Shown piece after piece: positions 9,358 through 17,746 of a stretch of DNA of 64,000 bases; the first letter of the stretch is position 1, and the number at the start of each line of letters is the position of its first letter. Source of the stretch: Amycolatopsis sp. cg9 (GTDB taxonomy: Bacteria > Actinomycetota > Actinomycetes > Mycobacteriales > Pseudonocardiaceae). Location: assembly GCF_041346945.1 (NCBI RefSeq), contig NZ_CP166850.1, forward strand, positions 5,254,501-5,318,500, written 5' to 3'. A model generated the notes under the pieces. It was not told where the DNA came from. It saw only the letters and a list, made by a program, of their open reading frames with translations, and searched no databases. A program made the position numbers and the translations under genes.

Positions 9358-10017
9358 TCAGTATTCGTCGTGTCGGCGCCACCAGGCACCGGGACCGTCG
9401 TCGCCCCGGCTCTCCTCTTCCCACGCCTCCTGGCGGCCCAGCGGCGTGACGTCGAGGTACCGGTGCGAGGCGAGGAACATCTCGCCGCCGCGGCCGGTGG
9501 TGAAGTACGTCCGGTAGACGTCGTCGCCGTTGCGGAGGAAGACGCTGATCCCGAAGCCCATGCCGACGCCGCAGTCCTCGGTGAAGTCGCTGCCGTGCGA
9601 GGACACGAACGGCACGTCCCAGCCCATCCGGCTCTTGTAGGACTCGATCTCGGGCAGCGTGGCCGGCGCGACGACCTGGAGCGTGACGTCCCGGTCGTGC
9701 AGGTGGGCCAGGTGCGGCATGTTGTCGACGAGCAGGGAGCAGCCGGGGCAGCCCGCTTCGTCCCCCGGGTGCAGCATGAAGTGGTAGACGATCAGCTGCG
9801 GCCGTCCCTCGAACAGGTCCAGCAGGCTCTTCTCGCCCTCGGGCGAGGTGAACACGTACGGCTTGGTGAACGGCACCATCGGCAGCCGGCGGCGTTCGGC
9901 GGCGAGGTGGTCGGCCGCCTTCATGTGCTCCTTCTCCTTGACGAGCAGTGCGTCGCGCGCGGCCTGCCATTCCTCCGGCGAGACGATCTCGGGCAGGGCG
10001 TGCTGGGTCGCGGTCAT
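9358..10017 (-). CDS. DUF899 family thioredoxin-fold protein
   Basis: 219 residues. ATG 10017 overlaps the stop of the SRPBCC gene (ATGA). DUF899 hallmarks are visible: VSPEEWQAARDALLVKEKE near the N-terminus, YHFMLHPGDEAGCPGCSLLVDN with a C-x2-C motif in a thioredoxin-like fold, and the tryptophan-rich end GAWWRRHDEY. Members are uncharacterised or loosely described as thioredoxin-like. It often travels with ArsR and AHSA1/SRPBCC genes, as here. Confidence 0.87.
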   Translation of the reverse strand: MTATQHALPEIVSPEEWQAARDALLVKEKEHMKAADHLAAERRRLPMVPFTKPYVFTSPEGEKSLLDLFEGRPQLIVYHFMLHPGDEAGCPGCSLLVDNMPHLAHLHDRDVTLQVVAPATLPEIESYKSRMGWDVPFVSSHGSDFTEDCGVGMGFGISVFLRNGDDVYRTYFTTGRGGEMFLASHRYLDVTPLGRQEAWEEESRGDDGPGAWWRRHDEY

Positions 10018-10460
10018 CGGTCTTCCTCTCCTCGGTGGTGGATGAAGCCGGCCAGGTCGTCGAAGCTGGAGGTCCAGCCGCCGTGGTGGCCGTCGCGGTC
10101 GGCGACGGCCGGGAAGCCGGTCTGGACGAAGGTCATCTCCGTCTTGCCGCCCAGATCGGCGAAGTCGATCGACACGAGGGTCTCCGCGCGCAGGTCGCCT
10201 TCGGTGTCCCAGGTGAAGGTGAACACGAGCCGCTCCGGGGCGGTGATCTCGCGGTAGGTGCCGTGCATCCAGTGCTCGTCGCCCTCGGGGGAGCGGATGC
10301 ACGCCCGCCAGGCGCCGCCCGGCCGCGTCGCCAGGGTGACCGCGGAGCCGGTGTAGCCGTGCGGCCCCAGCCAGCTCGCCAGCTGGTCGGGGTCGGTCCA
10401 GGCGGCGAAGACCAGTTCGCGGGGCGCGTCGAAGACGCGGGTGATGGTGAGGTCAGGCAT
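10014..10460 (-). CDS. SRPBCC (AHSA1-like) domain protein
   Basis: 148 residues. It starts MPDLTITRVFDAPRELVFAA and continues with WTDPDQLASWLGPHGYT, typical of the AHSA1 branch of the START/SRPBCC superfamily, which forms a hydrophobic ligand-binding cavity. It overlaps the ArsR stop by 8 bp and the DUF899 start by 4 bp, so it sits in a tightly coupled operon. The ligand is unknown. Confidence 0.9.
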   Translation of the reverse strand: MPDLTITRVFDAPRELVFAAWTDPDQLASWLGPHGYTGSAVTLATRPGGAWRACIRSPEGDEHWMHGTYREITAPERLVFTFTWDTEGDLRAETLVSIDFADLGGKTEMTFVQTGFPAVADRDGHHGGWTSSFDDLAGFIHHRGEEDR

Positions 10461-10797
10461 CCTCGCTCCCGTTCCGCAGGGTGCGCAGGTGCTCCTCGAG
10501 GCGGTCGAACCCGCCGTCCCAGAACGGGCGGTAGGCCGCCACCCAGTCGGCGACGTCCGCCAGGGGTTTCGCCGCCAGCCGGCAGGGCCGCCACTGGCGC
10601 GTGCGGCCGCGGGTGATGAGCCCGGCCTGCTCCAGCACCTTGAGGTGCCGCGAAACGGCGGGCAGGCTCATCGGGAACGGCTCGGCGAGCTCGTTCACCG
10701 TCGCTTCGCCCGCCGAGAGCCGGGCGAGGATGGCGCGCCGCGTCGGGTCGGCGAGGGCCGCGAACGTGCGGCTCAGGTGGTCTGCGGGAATGGTCAT
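10453..10797 (-). CDS. ArsR-family winged-helix transcriptional regulator
   Basis: 114 residues. The HTH region is seen as FAALADPTRRAILARLSAGE followed by VNELAEPFPMSLPAVSRHLKVLEQAGLI. No cysteine-rich metal site is visible, so it belongs to the non-metal group that pairs with SRPBCC proteins. First gene of the operon; ATG 10797 has AAGGTG upstream. A palindrome in its leader (10820-10836) is the likely autoregulatory operator. Confidence 0.92.
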   Translation of the reverse strand: MTIPADHLSRTFAALADPTRRAILARLSAGEATVNELAEPFPMSLPAVSRHLKVLEQAGLITRGRTRQWRPCRLAAKPLADVADWVAAYRPFWDGGFDRLEEHLRTLRNGSEDA

Positions 10798-10808
10798 TTC
10801 AGCACCTT

Positions 10809-10836
10809 GTTAATTAACGACTACGTTAAACGTAGT
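10809..10836. promoter_or_regulatory. Probable ArsR operator: two palindromes in the arsR leader
   Basis: 10820-10836 reads ACTACGTTAAACGTAGT, a perfect 8-bp inverted repeat around a single A. Immediately towards the gene, 10809-10818 is GTTAATTAAC, also a perfect palindrome and A/T-rich enough to serve as -10 region. Position 12-40 bp upstream of the regulator start is standard for ArsR autoregulation. Confidence 0.65.
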
Positions 10837-10923
10837 CCTCAGCTGCGCACTGTCAAGGTTGTCGTGAGCGGTGCTGAGAGCCGTGTCACTGGTCCTCGGG
10901 TTTCCAATAGTAGGAAGCCAAAG

Positions 10924-10935
10924 TATTTTTAGGGG
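10924..10935 (+). promoter_or_regulatory. -10 element for leaderless icmF transcript
   Basis: TATTTT at 10924-10929 is separated by 6 nt from ATG 10936. The AGGGG touching the start codon is too close to serve as a ribosome site, so a leaderless mRNA is likely. TTTCCA at 10901-10906 is a weak -35 at 17-bp spacing. Confidence 0.45.
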
Positions 10936-13900
10936 ATGAGCAGTGAGCTGTACCGCCCCGTGCACCCCGTCCGGTTCGTCACCGCGTCGAGCCTCTTCGA
11001 CGGCCACGACGCATCGATCAACATCATGCGGCGGATCCTGCAGTCGCAGGGCGCGGAGGTCGTGCACCTGGGGCACAACCGCTCGGTCGACGAGGTGGCC
11101 ACCGCCGCCATCGCCGAGGACGTCCAGGGCGTCGCCATCTCCGCCTACCAGGGCGGGCACGTCGAGTACTTCTCGTACCTGGTCGAGCTGCTGCGCGAGC
11201 GTGGCGCCGGCCACATCAAGGTCTTCGGCGGCGGGGGCGGGGTGATCGTGCGCGAGGAGATCGACCTGCTGCACTCGCGCGGCGTCGCCCGCATCTTCTC
11301 GCCGGAAGACGGCTACGAGATGGGCCTGCCGGGCATGATCAACTCGATGATCGAGGCCTGCGACACCGACCTCGCGGCCGAGGGCCCGGCACTGGACAAG
11401 GTGCTCGCCGGCGACGTCCCCGCGCTCTCGCGGGTCATCACCCAGCTGGCGGCCGACCGGCTGCCGGGCGAGCTGCTCGACGGCATCACCGAAGCCGCGG
11501 CCGGGCGGACGGTGCCGGTACTGGGCATCACCGGCACCGGCGGCTCCGGCAAGTCGTCGCTGACCGACGAGCTGGTCCGCCGCTTCCGGCTCGACCAGGA
11601 GGACAAGCTGCGGATCGCGGTGCTCGCTGTCGACCCGTCGCGGCGCAAGGGCGGCGGCGCGCTGCTCGGCGACCGCATCCGGATGAACTGCCTCGACGGC
11701 TCCCCGGTGTACTTCCGCTCGCTGGCCACGCGCACGACGTCGGGGGAGATCCCGGCCGGGCTGCGCGAATCGATCCTGGCCTGCAAGGCCGCCGGCTACG
11801 ACCTGGTGATCGTCGAGACGCCGGGCATCGGCCAGGGCGACGCCGGGATCGTCGACTTCGTGGACGAGTCGCTGTACGTGATGACGCCGGAGTTCGGCGC
11901 CGCGTCGCAGCTGGAGAAGATCGACATGCTCGACTTCGCCGACGTCGTCGCGATCAACAAGTTCGAGCGTCGCGGCGCCGAGGACGCCCGCCGCGACGTC
12001 GCGCGCCAGCTGGTGCGCAACCGCGAGGCCTTCTCGGAAGGCCCCGAGGACATGCCGGTGTACGGCACGAGCGCGGCGAAGTTCAACGACGACGGCGTCA
12101 CGGCGCTGTACCAGCACCTGCGCGGCATGCTGGCCGAGCGCGGGCTGACCGTCTCGGCGGGCACGCTGCCCCGCGTGGAGGGCAAGGTGTCCACGGACGC
12201 CTCGACGATCATCCCCGGCAACCGCGCGCGGTACCTGGCCGAGATCGCCGACTCCGTGCGCGGCTACCACGCGAAGACCGAGCAGCAGGTCGCCGCGGTC
12301 CGCAAGCGGAACGCGCTGGCGCTGACCAGGACCGAACTGTCCAAGGTGGACGCGACGACCGACGCGCTCGACGGGCTGCTCGCCGCGGCCGAGTCCGATG
12401 TGGACGGCGAGTCGGCAAAGCTCCTCGAGCGCTTCCGTGAACTGGCCGAGGAGTACCGCCAGGACGAGCTGGTCGTGAAGATCCGCGACAAGGAGCTGCG
12501 CACGCAGCTGTGGCGCGACACGCTGTCGGGCAACCGGATCCCGCGCGTCGCCCTGCCGCGGTACAGCGAGGACGGCGAGCTGCTGTCGTTCCTGCGCCGA
12601 GAGAACCTGCCGGGCTACTTCCCCTACACCGCGGGCGTTTTCCCGTTCAAGCGCGAGGGCGAGGACCCGGCCCGGATGTTCGCCGGCGAGGGTGACGCGT
12701 TCCGCACCAACCGCCGGTTCAAGCTGCTCTCGGCCGACTCCGAGGCGAAGCGGCTCTCGACGGCGTTCGACTCCGTGACCCTCTACGGCCACGACCCCGA
12801 CACGCGCCCCGACATCTACGGCAAGGTCGGCACCTCGGGCGTGTCCATCGCGACGCTCGAGGACATGAAGGTCCTCTACGACGGCTTCGACCTGACCGCG
12901 CCGAACACGTCGGTGTCGATGACGATCAACGGCCCGGCGCCGACGATCCTGGCCTTCTTCCTCAACACCGCGATCGACCAGAAGGTCGAGGCGTTCCGCG
13001 CCGAGCACGGCCGCGACCCGTCCGACACCGAGGCCGCCGAGCTGCGCTCGTGGACGCTGCAGAACGTGCGCGGCACGGTGCAGGCCGACATCCTCAAGGA
13101 GGACCAGGGCCAGAACACCTGCATCTTCTCCACCGAGTTCAGCCTCCGGATGATGGCCGACATCCAGGAGTGGTTCATCGAGCACCACCTGCGGAACTTC
13201 TACTCGGTCTCGATTTCCGGCTACCACATCGCCGAGGCGGGCGCGAACCCGATCTCGCAGCTGGCCTTCACGCTGGCGAACGGCTTCACCTACGTCGAGT
13301 CGTACCTGGCCCGCGGCATGGACGTCGACTGCTTCGCGCCGAACCTGTCGTTCTTCTTCTCCAACGGCATGGACGCGGAATACTCGGTCCTGGGCCGGGT
13401 GGCCCGCCGGATCTGGTCGGTGGCGATGCGCGACCGCTACGGCGCGAACGAGCGGTCGCAGAAGCTCAAGTACCACGTGCAGACGTCCGGCCGGTCGCTG
13501 CACGCGCAGGAGATGAGCTTCAACGACATCCGCACCACGCTGCAGGCCCTCTGCGCGCTTTACGACAACGCGAACTCGTTGCACACCAACGCGTTCGACG
13601 AGGCGATCACGACGCCGTCGGAGTCGTCGGTCCGTCGCGCGATGGCGATCCAGATGATCATCAACAAGGAATGGGGCCTGTCGAAGAACGAGAACCCGCT
13701 GCAGGGCTCGTTCGTCATCGACGAGCTGACGGACCTGGTCGAGGAAGCGGTCCTGGCCGAATTCGACCGCATCTCCGAGCGCGGCGGCGTCCTGGGCGCG
13801 ATGGAGACGGGCTACCAGCGCGGCAAGATCCAGGACGAGTCGATCCTGTACGAGCGCAAGAAGCACGACGGCTCGCTCCCGATCATCGGCGTCAACACGT

Positions 13901-14169
13901 TCCGCAACCCGAACGCGGGCGAGGACGACATCGAGGTCGAACTGGCCCGCGCGACGGAGGACGAGAAGAAGTCCCAGCTGAACCGCCTGGCCGACTTCCA
14001 CCACCGCCACCACGAGGAAGCCCAGCAGGCCCTGAAGGCCCTGCGCGAAGCCGCAACCCGCGGCGGCAACCTGTTCGGGGTCCTGATGGACGCCGCGCGG
14101 GTGTGCTCGCTGGGCCAGATCACGGAGGCGTTCTTCGAGGTCGGGGGCCAGTACCGGCGCAACGTCTGA
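10936..14169 (+). CDS. icmF: Fused isobutyryl-CoA mutase (IcmF)
   Basis: 1077 residues, full length for IcmF. Domains: B12-binding domain 1 to about 140 with LFDGHDASINIMRR (axial ligand His24); G-protein chaperone about 190-420 with P-loop GITGTGGSGKSS near 197-208; then a linker and the acyl-CoA mutase barrel to the end (for example TYVESYLARGMDVD, HVQTSGRSLHAQEMSFNDIR). The enzyme interconverts isobutyryl-CoA and n-butyryl-CoA with adenosylcobalamin, and the GTPase domain loads and protects the cofactor. This connects valine or branched-acid breakdown to butyryl-CoA. It is transcribed divergently from arsR and apparently monocistronic. Confidence 0.96.
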   Translation: MSSELYRPVHPVRFVTASSLFDGHDASINIMRRILQSQGAEVVHLGHNRSVDEVATAAIAEDVQGVAISAYQGGHVEYFSYLVELLRERGAGHIKVFGGGGGVIVREEIDLLHSRGVARIFSPEDGYEMGLPGMINSMIEACDTDLAAEGPALDKVLAGDVPALSRVITQLAADRLPGELLDGITEAAAGRTVPVLGITGTGGSGKSSLTDELVRRFRLDQEDKLRIAVLAVDPSRRKGGGALLGDRIRMNCLDGSPVYFRSLATRTTSGEIPAGLRESILACKAAGYDLVIVETPGIGQGDAGIVDFVDESLYVMTPEFGAASQLEKIDMLDFADVVAINKFERRGAEDARRDVARQLVRNREAFSEGPEDMPVYGTSAAKFNDDGVTALYQHLRGMLAERGLTVSAGTLPRVEGKVSTDASTIIPGNRARYLAEIADSVRGYHAKTEQQVAAVRKRNALALTRTELSKVDATTDALDGLLAAAESDVDGESAKLLERFRELAEEYRQDELVVKIRDKELRTQLWRDTLSGNRIPRVALPRYSEDGELLSFLRRENLPGYFPYTAGVFPFKREGEDPARMFAGEGDAFRTNRRFKLLSADSEAKRLSTAFDSVTLYGHDPDTRPDIYGKVGTSGVSIATLEDMKVLYDGFDLTAPNTSVSMTINGPAPTILAFFLNTAIDQKVEAFRAEHGRDPSDTEAAELRSWTLQNVRGTVQADILKEDQGQNTCIFSTEFSLRMMADIQEWFIEHHLRNFYSVSISGYHIAEAGANPISQLAFTLANGFTYVESYLARGMDVDCFAPNLSFFFSNGMDAEYSVLGRVARRIWSVAMRDRYGANERSQKLKYHVQTSGRSLHAQEMSFNDIRTTLQALCALYDNANSLHTNAFDEAITTPSESSVRRAMAIQMIINKEWGLSKNENPLQGSFVIDELTDLVEEAVLAEFDRISERGGVLGAMETGYQRGKIQDESILYERKKHDGSLPIIGVNTFRNPNAGEDDIEVELARATEDEKKSQLNRLADFHHRHHEEAQQALKALREAATRGGNLFGVLMDAARVCSLGQITEAFFEVGGQYRRNV

Positions 14170-14324
14170 GCTCTGCGGCCGTCGAACGTCGCTGATCCGC
14201 TGCCAAGACGCCGCACAAGCGCGACTCTTCCTTGTTTGTATACCTGAAGTTCGTCTTTGCGTAACGTGCTGGACAGTTTCGGCGACTGTGACGGCAACTG
14301 CGCGAAGGCGGGGTGGAGGTATGC

Positions 14325-15566
14325 ATGATCCAACTGAGGATCGGTCTGTGGCGAGCATGGGCCTTCGTGCAACAGCGGCCGCTGAAACTGACGGTGGGCA
14401 TCTTCCTCCTGATTGTTGAGATACTGGTGCCGCGCTCGGCTTCGTTCTGGATCCTTGTCGGGCTGACCATTGCCGTTGCCGCCAAGGAGCTGATCGACAT
14501 CTCCGAGAAGGTGTACAAGGACCTCAAGAAGATCCTCACCATCGAGTCGAAGCTCCGGCAGAGACCTTTGCAGCTCCCCTACAAGAGTCCTTATGACTCG
14601 TGGGAGAAGATCGAGTTCGAGGGCTCTCAAGCGGTCCACGACCCGGTGCTGGACGCCGAGTTGACGACCGACCCGTTCATCACGCTGGAGAAGCAGCACA
14701 AGATGTGGCGTCCGCCTTCGGCGGAGCACGAGACGGTGCGCAAGCTCAAGGTTCCCACCCTCGACTTCGACGAGGACAAGGTTCGCCTGGAGTCGGACCT
14801 TGAGGCGGGCATCACGACGGCCAAAGTCCGGCGGACCACTTACTCGGCGTTTCTCGTGACCAACCGCCTGGCGCTTTACGAATACCGCGAGCACCACGCA
14901 GCGCACGAGTACCTGGAGTTCCCGGATCTGGGTCCGGATGGCCGAGGGCCGCTTCCCCGGCTCCCGTTGAGCACCTGCTCCAACCACATCGGCGCCGATG
15001 TCCTGGCCATCTCCGAGGGGCGGTTGCTGCTGCAGCGGCAGGCCAACAAGAACATCATGAACGGGGGCCTGATCATCGGTTCCGGTAGTGGTTCGGCCGA
15101 CTGGCAGGACCTGGTGGCCGAAGAGGGACGGCGGAGGAGCCGGCCGGAGCCGCCGCCTCGGTGCCGCGACCTGTGTTCTTTCGTGAAGTACACGATGTGG
15201 CGCGAGATGGTCGAGGAGATGGGACTCCGTGGCGACCAGCGCCACGGACCCGAGAACATCAAGATCATCGGCTACTGCCGGGTTACCGCTTGGGGCGGCA
15301 AGCCCCAGTTCTACGGGGTGGCTTCGCTCGGGCCGGTCGAGCCCAAGGTGAGGGGAATGGAGCGGCGCTACGTCGACGACCAGCTCGCTGAACGCTTCGA
15401 CCCGAAAGACGGCGTCCCTGGGCTCTTGGGAGCGCTGGACGCCGTCGAGCGCCGCTACGGCAGCAATGGTGAGCTGGCGTTTCCGCTTTACATCACCATT
15501 CAGTTGCTGCGCCAATGGTTGCACCGGGACGCGCCGGCCGCAGCGGCGTGGCTCAAGCTGGGGTGA
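14325..15566 (+). CDS. Unrecognised protein with two N-terminal membrane helices and a Nudix-box-like motif
   Basis: 413 residues from ATG 14325, chosen because GGAGG ends 5 nt upstream. Two hydrophobic helices are seen at about 22-36 (LTVGIFLLIVEILVP) and 41-57 (FWILVGLTIAVAAKELI), leaving the bulk on one side of the membrane. Near the middle, GSGSGSADWQDLVAEEG is followed by WREMVEEMGL, which matches the REUXEEXGU part of a Nudix box; the upstream Glu of the box is not in register, so catalysis is uncertain. The layout recalls the SMODS-associated Nudix proteins of nucleotide-signalling conflict systems, but this is resemblance only. G+C is about 59% over 14341-14520. Its 3' end overlaps the convergent phosphatase gene by 14 bp. 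Confidence 0.7.
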   Translation: MIQLRIGLWRAWAFVQQRPLKLTVGIFLLIVEILVPRSASFWILVGLTIAVAAKELIDISEKVYKDLKKILTIESKLRQRPLQLPYKSPYDSWEKIEFEGSQAVHDPVLDAELTTDPFITLEKQHKMWRPPSAEHETVRKLKVPTLDFDEDKVRLESDLEAGITTAKVRRTTYSAFLVTNRLALYEYREHHAAHEYLEFPDLGPDGRGPLPRLPLSTCSNHIGADVLAISEGRLLLQRQANKNIMNGGLIIGSGSGSADWQDLVAEEGRRRSRPEPPPRCRDLCSFVKYTMWREMVEEMGLRGDQRHGPENIKIIGYCRVTAWGGKPQFYGVASLGPVEPKVRGMERRYVDDQLAERFDPKDGVPGLLGALDAVERRYGSNGELAFPLYITIQLLRQWLHRDAPAAAAWLKLG

Positions 15567-16353
15567 CGCGGCCGAGCCGCACGTAGGCCCGGTCGTCGAA
15601 CGAGTTGGCGGCCGGGCGCAGCCCCTTCGTCTCCGGCGGATCGATCATCAGCGGGTCTCGCGCCAGGCGCTCGGCCAGCAGGCGCTCAGCCTCGGCCAAG
15701 GTGGGTGCGGGCTCCGGATAGCCGTCGGTCGTGATCACGACTTCCCGGGTGCCCCGCGGGAGGGGGATCACTTCGACGAAGCGGTCCGGCACCGGACGGC
15801 CGTCCAGCGCTCCGAAGCCCGCGGGGTCGTCTTGGTGGTTGCGCAAGCCGGTCAGTGCCTTGAGCAGTTGCTGCACGGCGGCGCGGCCGGGATCTTCAGC
15901 GCACAGGTCGGCTACGGCGGCGCCTGCGGCCAACCTGTGTCTGAGGACGAGGGCGCGGGCCTCGGCGACGATCCGCTCGCCGGAACGACGTGGTCGCACC
16001 GGCTCGCCGTCCAGCATGAGCCGCGCCTCGCCGACTCGCCACACCTCCTGGCGTCCGGTGTGCAGCACGCAGAAGGACACGGCGGAGCCCGATCCCGCCG
16101 CGACTCCGTCCGCGGCCAGCAGTTTCTCCACCACCTCCGTCGCCGAATCGACGACTTCACGAGCGGGGCAGGTTCGTGCGATGCCGGCCAGGTGCCCTGC
16201 GATCGCTTCGGCCAGGGCCGCCCCGTCGGGGCCGGTGTCCCAGGACTTCCGCGTGGCTCCGTCCGCGACGCCGACCAAGTACCGGCCCTCGATCAGCCGA
16301 TCGGCACAGGGTTCCGCCGCGGACCGCGGCACGAGCCCCGATTCGATGATCAT
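15553..16353 (-). CDS. PP2C-like protein phosphatase
   Basis: 266 residues. ATG 16353 overlaps the upstream stop (ATGA), which fixes the start. PP2C-type metal ligands are recognisable: Asp18 in EPCADR, Asp31 in GVADGAT, Asp near 206 in VVITTDGYPE and the terminal FDDRAYVRL. The usual central GD is GE (WRVGEARLML). It is short, without any fused domain. Predicted Mn/Mg-dependent Ser/Thr phosphatase, cytoplasmic. It is translationally coupled to the small helical protein and faces the 2TM/Nudix-like gene, suggesting a regulatory or toxin-control role (inference). Confidence 0.7.
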   Translation of the reverse strand: MIIESGLVPRSAAEPCADRLIEGRYLVGVADGATRKSWDTGPDGAALAEAIAGHLAGIARTCPAREVVDSATEVVEKLLAADGVAAGSGSAVSFCVLHTGRQEVWRVGEARLMLDGEPVRPRRSGERIVAEARALVLRHRLAAGAAVADLCAEDPGRAAVQQLLKALTGLRNHQDDPAGFGALDGRPVPDRFVEVIPLPRGTREVVITTDGYPEPAPTLAEAERLLAERLARDPLMIDPPETKGLRPAANSFDDRAYVRLGRVTPA

Positions 16354-16916
16354 GCCCACAGCGCCGTCACCAGACGGGTGACCGGGTCGTCGTCGCCCGC
16401 CAGCTGTGCGCAACTGTCGCGCAGTGCCACGGCCGAGAAACTCGCCTTGGCGGTTGTGATGAAGTGAAGAAGCAGGTAGGCGGCGACGAAATGGGCAGCC
16501 ACCCGCTCCGCCGACGCCCGGGGGAGCGAGAGCTCGGCCCGCAGCGTTTTGGTCATCATCTCGATCGGAAAACCCGGCTGTCCCTCGGTCGCCGCCTCGA
16601 TCGAAGCGAATCCGTACCTGAGTGCCACCTCCGCGACCGAGCGACCCGTGGTGAGGTCCGAAGCCACGGACGTCGCGTCGAGACCGCGCGTCCAGTTCGC
16701 GATGTGCGGAGCAGCCGAGAACGTGCGGGTGACCATGATCAGCGGATTTCCGCTTTCGCCCAGCAGATCTGTCAGGTTTGCCGCACGTACCCGGTGATCC
16801 ATTTCGGCGGCCGAGCGAACCTGGTCCTCGTGCTGCTGCACGTTCGCGCTCAAGGAATTGTCGGCGACCATGCTGTCGGCGAGCTGGCGCAGTAGGCCAC
16901 TGGTCTGCGAAAGCAT
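16350..16916 (-). CDS. Small soluble mostly helical protein of unknown function
   Basis: 188 residues, no signal peptide and no long hydrophobic helix. The N-terminus is amphipathic and glutamine/serine-rich (MLSQTSGLLRQLADSMVAD); the middle has LIMVTRTFSAAPHIANWTRG; the end is Ala/Leu-rich helix. I recognise no family. The likely leaderless start is supported by TACGAT six nt upstream of ATG 16916. It is the first gene of a two-gene operon with the PP2C-like phosphatase, so it may be its substrate, adaptor or inhibitor. Confidence 0.65.
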   Translation of the reverse strand: MLSQTSGLLRQLADSMVADNSLSANVQQHEDQVRSAAEMDHRVRAANLTDLLGESGNPLIMVTRTFSAAPHIANWTRGLDATSVASDLTTGRSVAEVALRYGFASIEAATEGQPGFPIEMMTKTLRAELSLPRASAERVAAHFVAAYLLLHFITTAKASFSAVALRDSCAQLAGDDDPVTRLVTALWA

Positions 16917-16922
16917 TCGACG

Positions 16923-16928
16923 ATCGTA
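16923..16928 (-). promoter_or_regulatory. -10 element for the islet operon (leaderless)
   Basis: On the minus strand this reads TACGAT, with 6 nt to ATG 16916 and no ribosome site between, consistent with a leaderless start. No clear -35 is present. Confidence 0.35.
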
Positions 16929-16968
16929 GCGTCAGGCTGACGGCAGGCCCATCCGTTGCGCGCCCCGA

Positions 16969-17670
16969 TCACCCGGCCGAACGTACCGCCTTCAGCTGCC
17001 AGACCGGGACCAGCACGTGCCCGTCCGCGTCGGTCGCCATCGCCGTCAGCCCGGCCGGGTCCGCGTCCAGCACCACCCGGACGCTCTGCCGCAGCTCCTC
17101 CAGGTCCATCGACGTCGTGTAGAGCGTCGGCTCGAGGACCTCGATCGTCCAGTCCTTCCCGACCGTCTCCCGCAGGTTGGCTTCGCTGATCAGGTACGGC
17201 GCCGGGAACGCGTCCGGGACCTCCGGCGAGAAGCAGAACAGGTGCAGCCGCGCGCCCGGCCGGGTCGCGCGGGTCAGCGCCGCGAGGTAGCGGTGCCGCT
17301 CGTCCTCGGCCAGGCAGTGGTAGAGCGCGCTGTCGAGGACCGTGTCGAAACGGCCTTCGTAGCCTTCGAGCTTCGTCGCGTCGGCGACCGCGAACTCGAT
17401 GTCGAGGCCCTTCGCGGCGGCGCGGGCGCGGGCCTGCTCGATCGCCGACGGCGCGCCGTCCAGCCCGGTCACGCGCAGGCCGCGCGAGGCGAGGAACGCG
17501 GAGTTGTCGCCGAGGCCGCAGCCGATGTCGAGCATGTCGCCGCCGAACTCGCCGGCGTCGGCCAGCGCGACGACCGCGGGCTGCGGTGCGCCGAGGTCCC
17601 AGGGCATCTTGCGGCCCATCGGCGTGGCGCCCTGGTAGAGCTCTTCGAAGTCGACGTCCTGTACGTCCAT
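16969..17670 (-). CDS. Class I SAM-dependent methyltransferase
   Basis: 233 residues from ATG 17670 with AAGGGGG upstream. SAM-binding motif I is MLDIGCGLGDNSAFLASRG; motif II VTGLDGAPSAIEQARARA; then FAVADATKLEGYEGRFDTVLDSALYHCL. Similar to small-molecule methyltransferases of the thiopurine/UbiE-like kind; substrate unknown. Divergent from the LLM oxidoreductase gene across 76 bp. Confidence 0.88.
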   Translation of the reverse strand: MDVQDVDFEELYQGATPMGRKMPWDLGAPQPAVVALADAGEFGGDMLDIGCGLGDNSAFLASRGLRVTGLDGAPSAIEQARARAAAKGLDIEFAVADATKLEGYEGRFDTVLDSALYHCLAEDERHRYLAALTRATRPGARLHLFCFSPEVPDAFPAPYLISEANLRETVGKDWTIEVLEPTLYTTSMDLEELRQSVRVVLDADPAGLTAMATDADGHVLVPVWQLKAVRSAG

Positions 17671-17746
17671 GACAGCCCCCTTATTCAACGTGCGATGAGA
17701 TGACTCCATCGTGCACCCGCTGTCAAGGCGGTGGTACTCCTGGAGC

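Noticed and set aside
14313..14327. GTG 14313 as start of the 2TM/Nudix-like gene
   Set aside because: It overlaps the ribosome site GGAGG used by ATG 14325 and adds only four residues.
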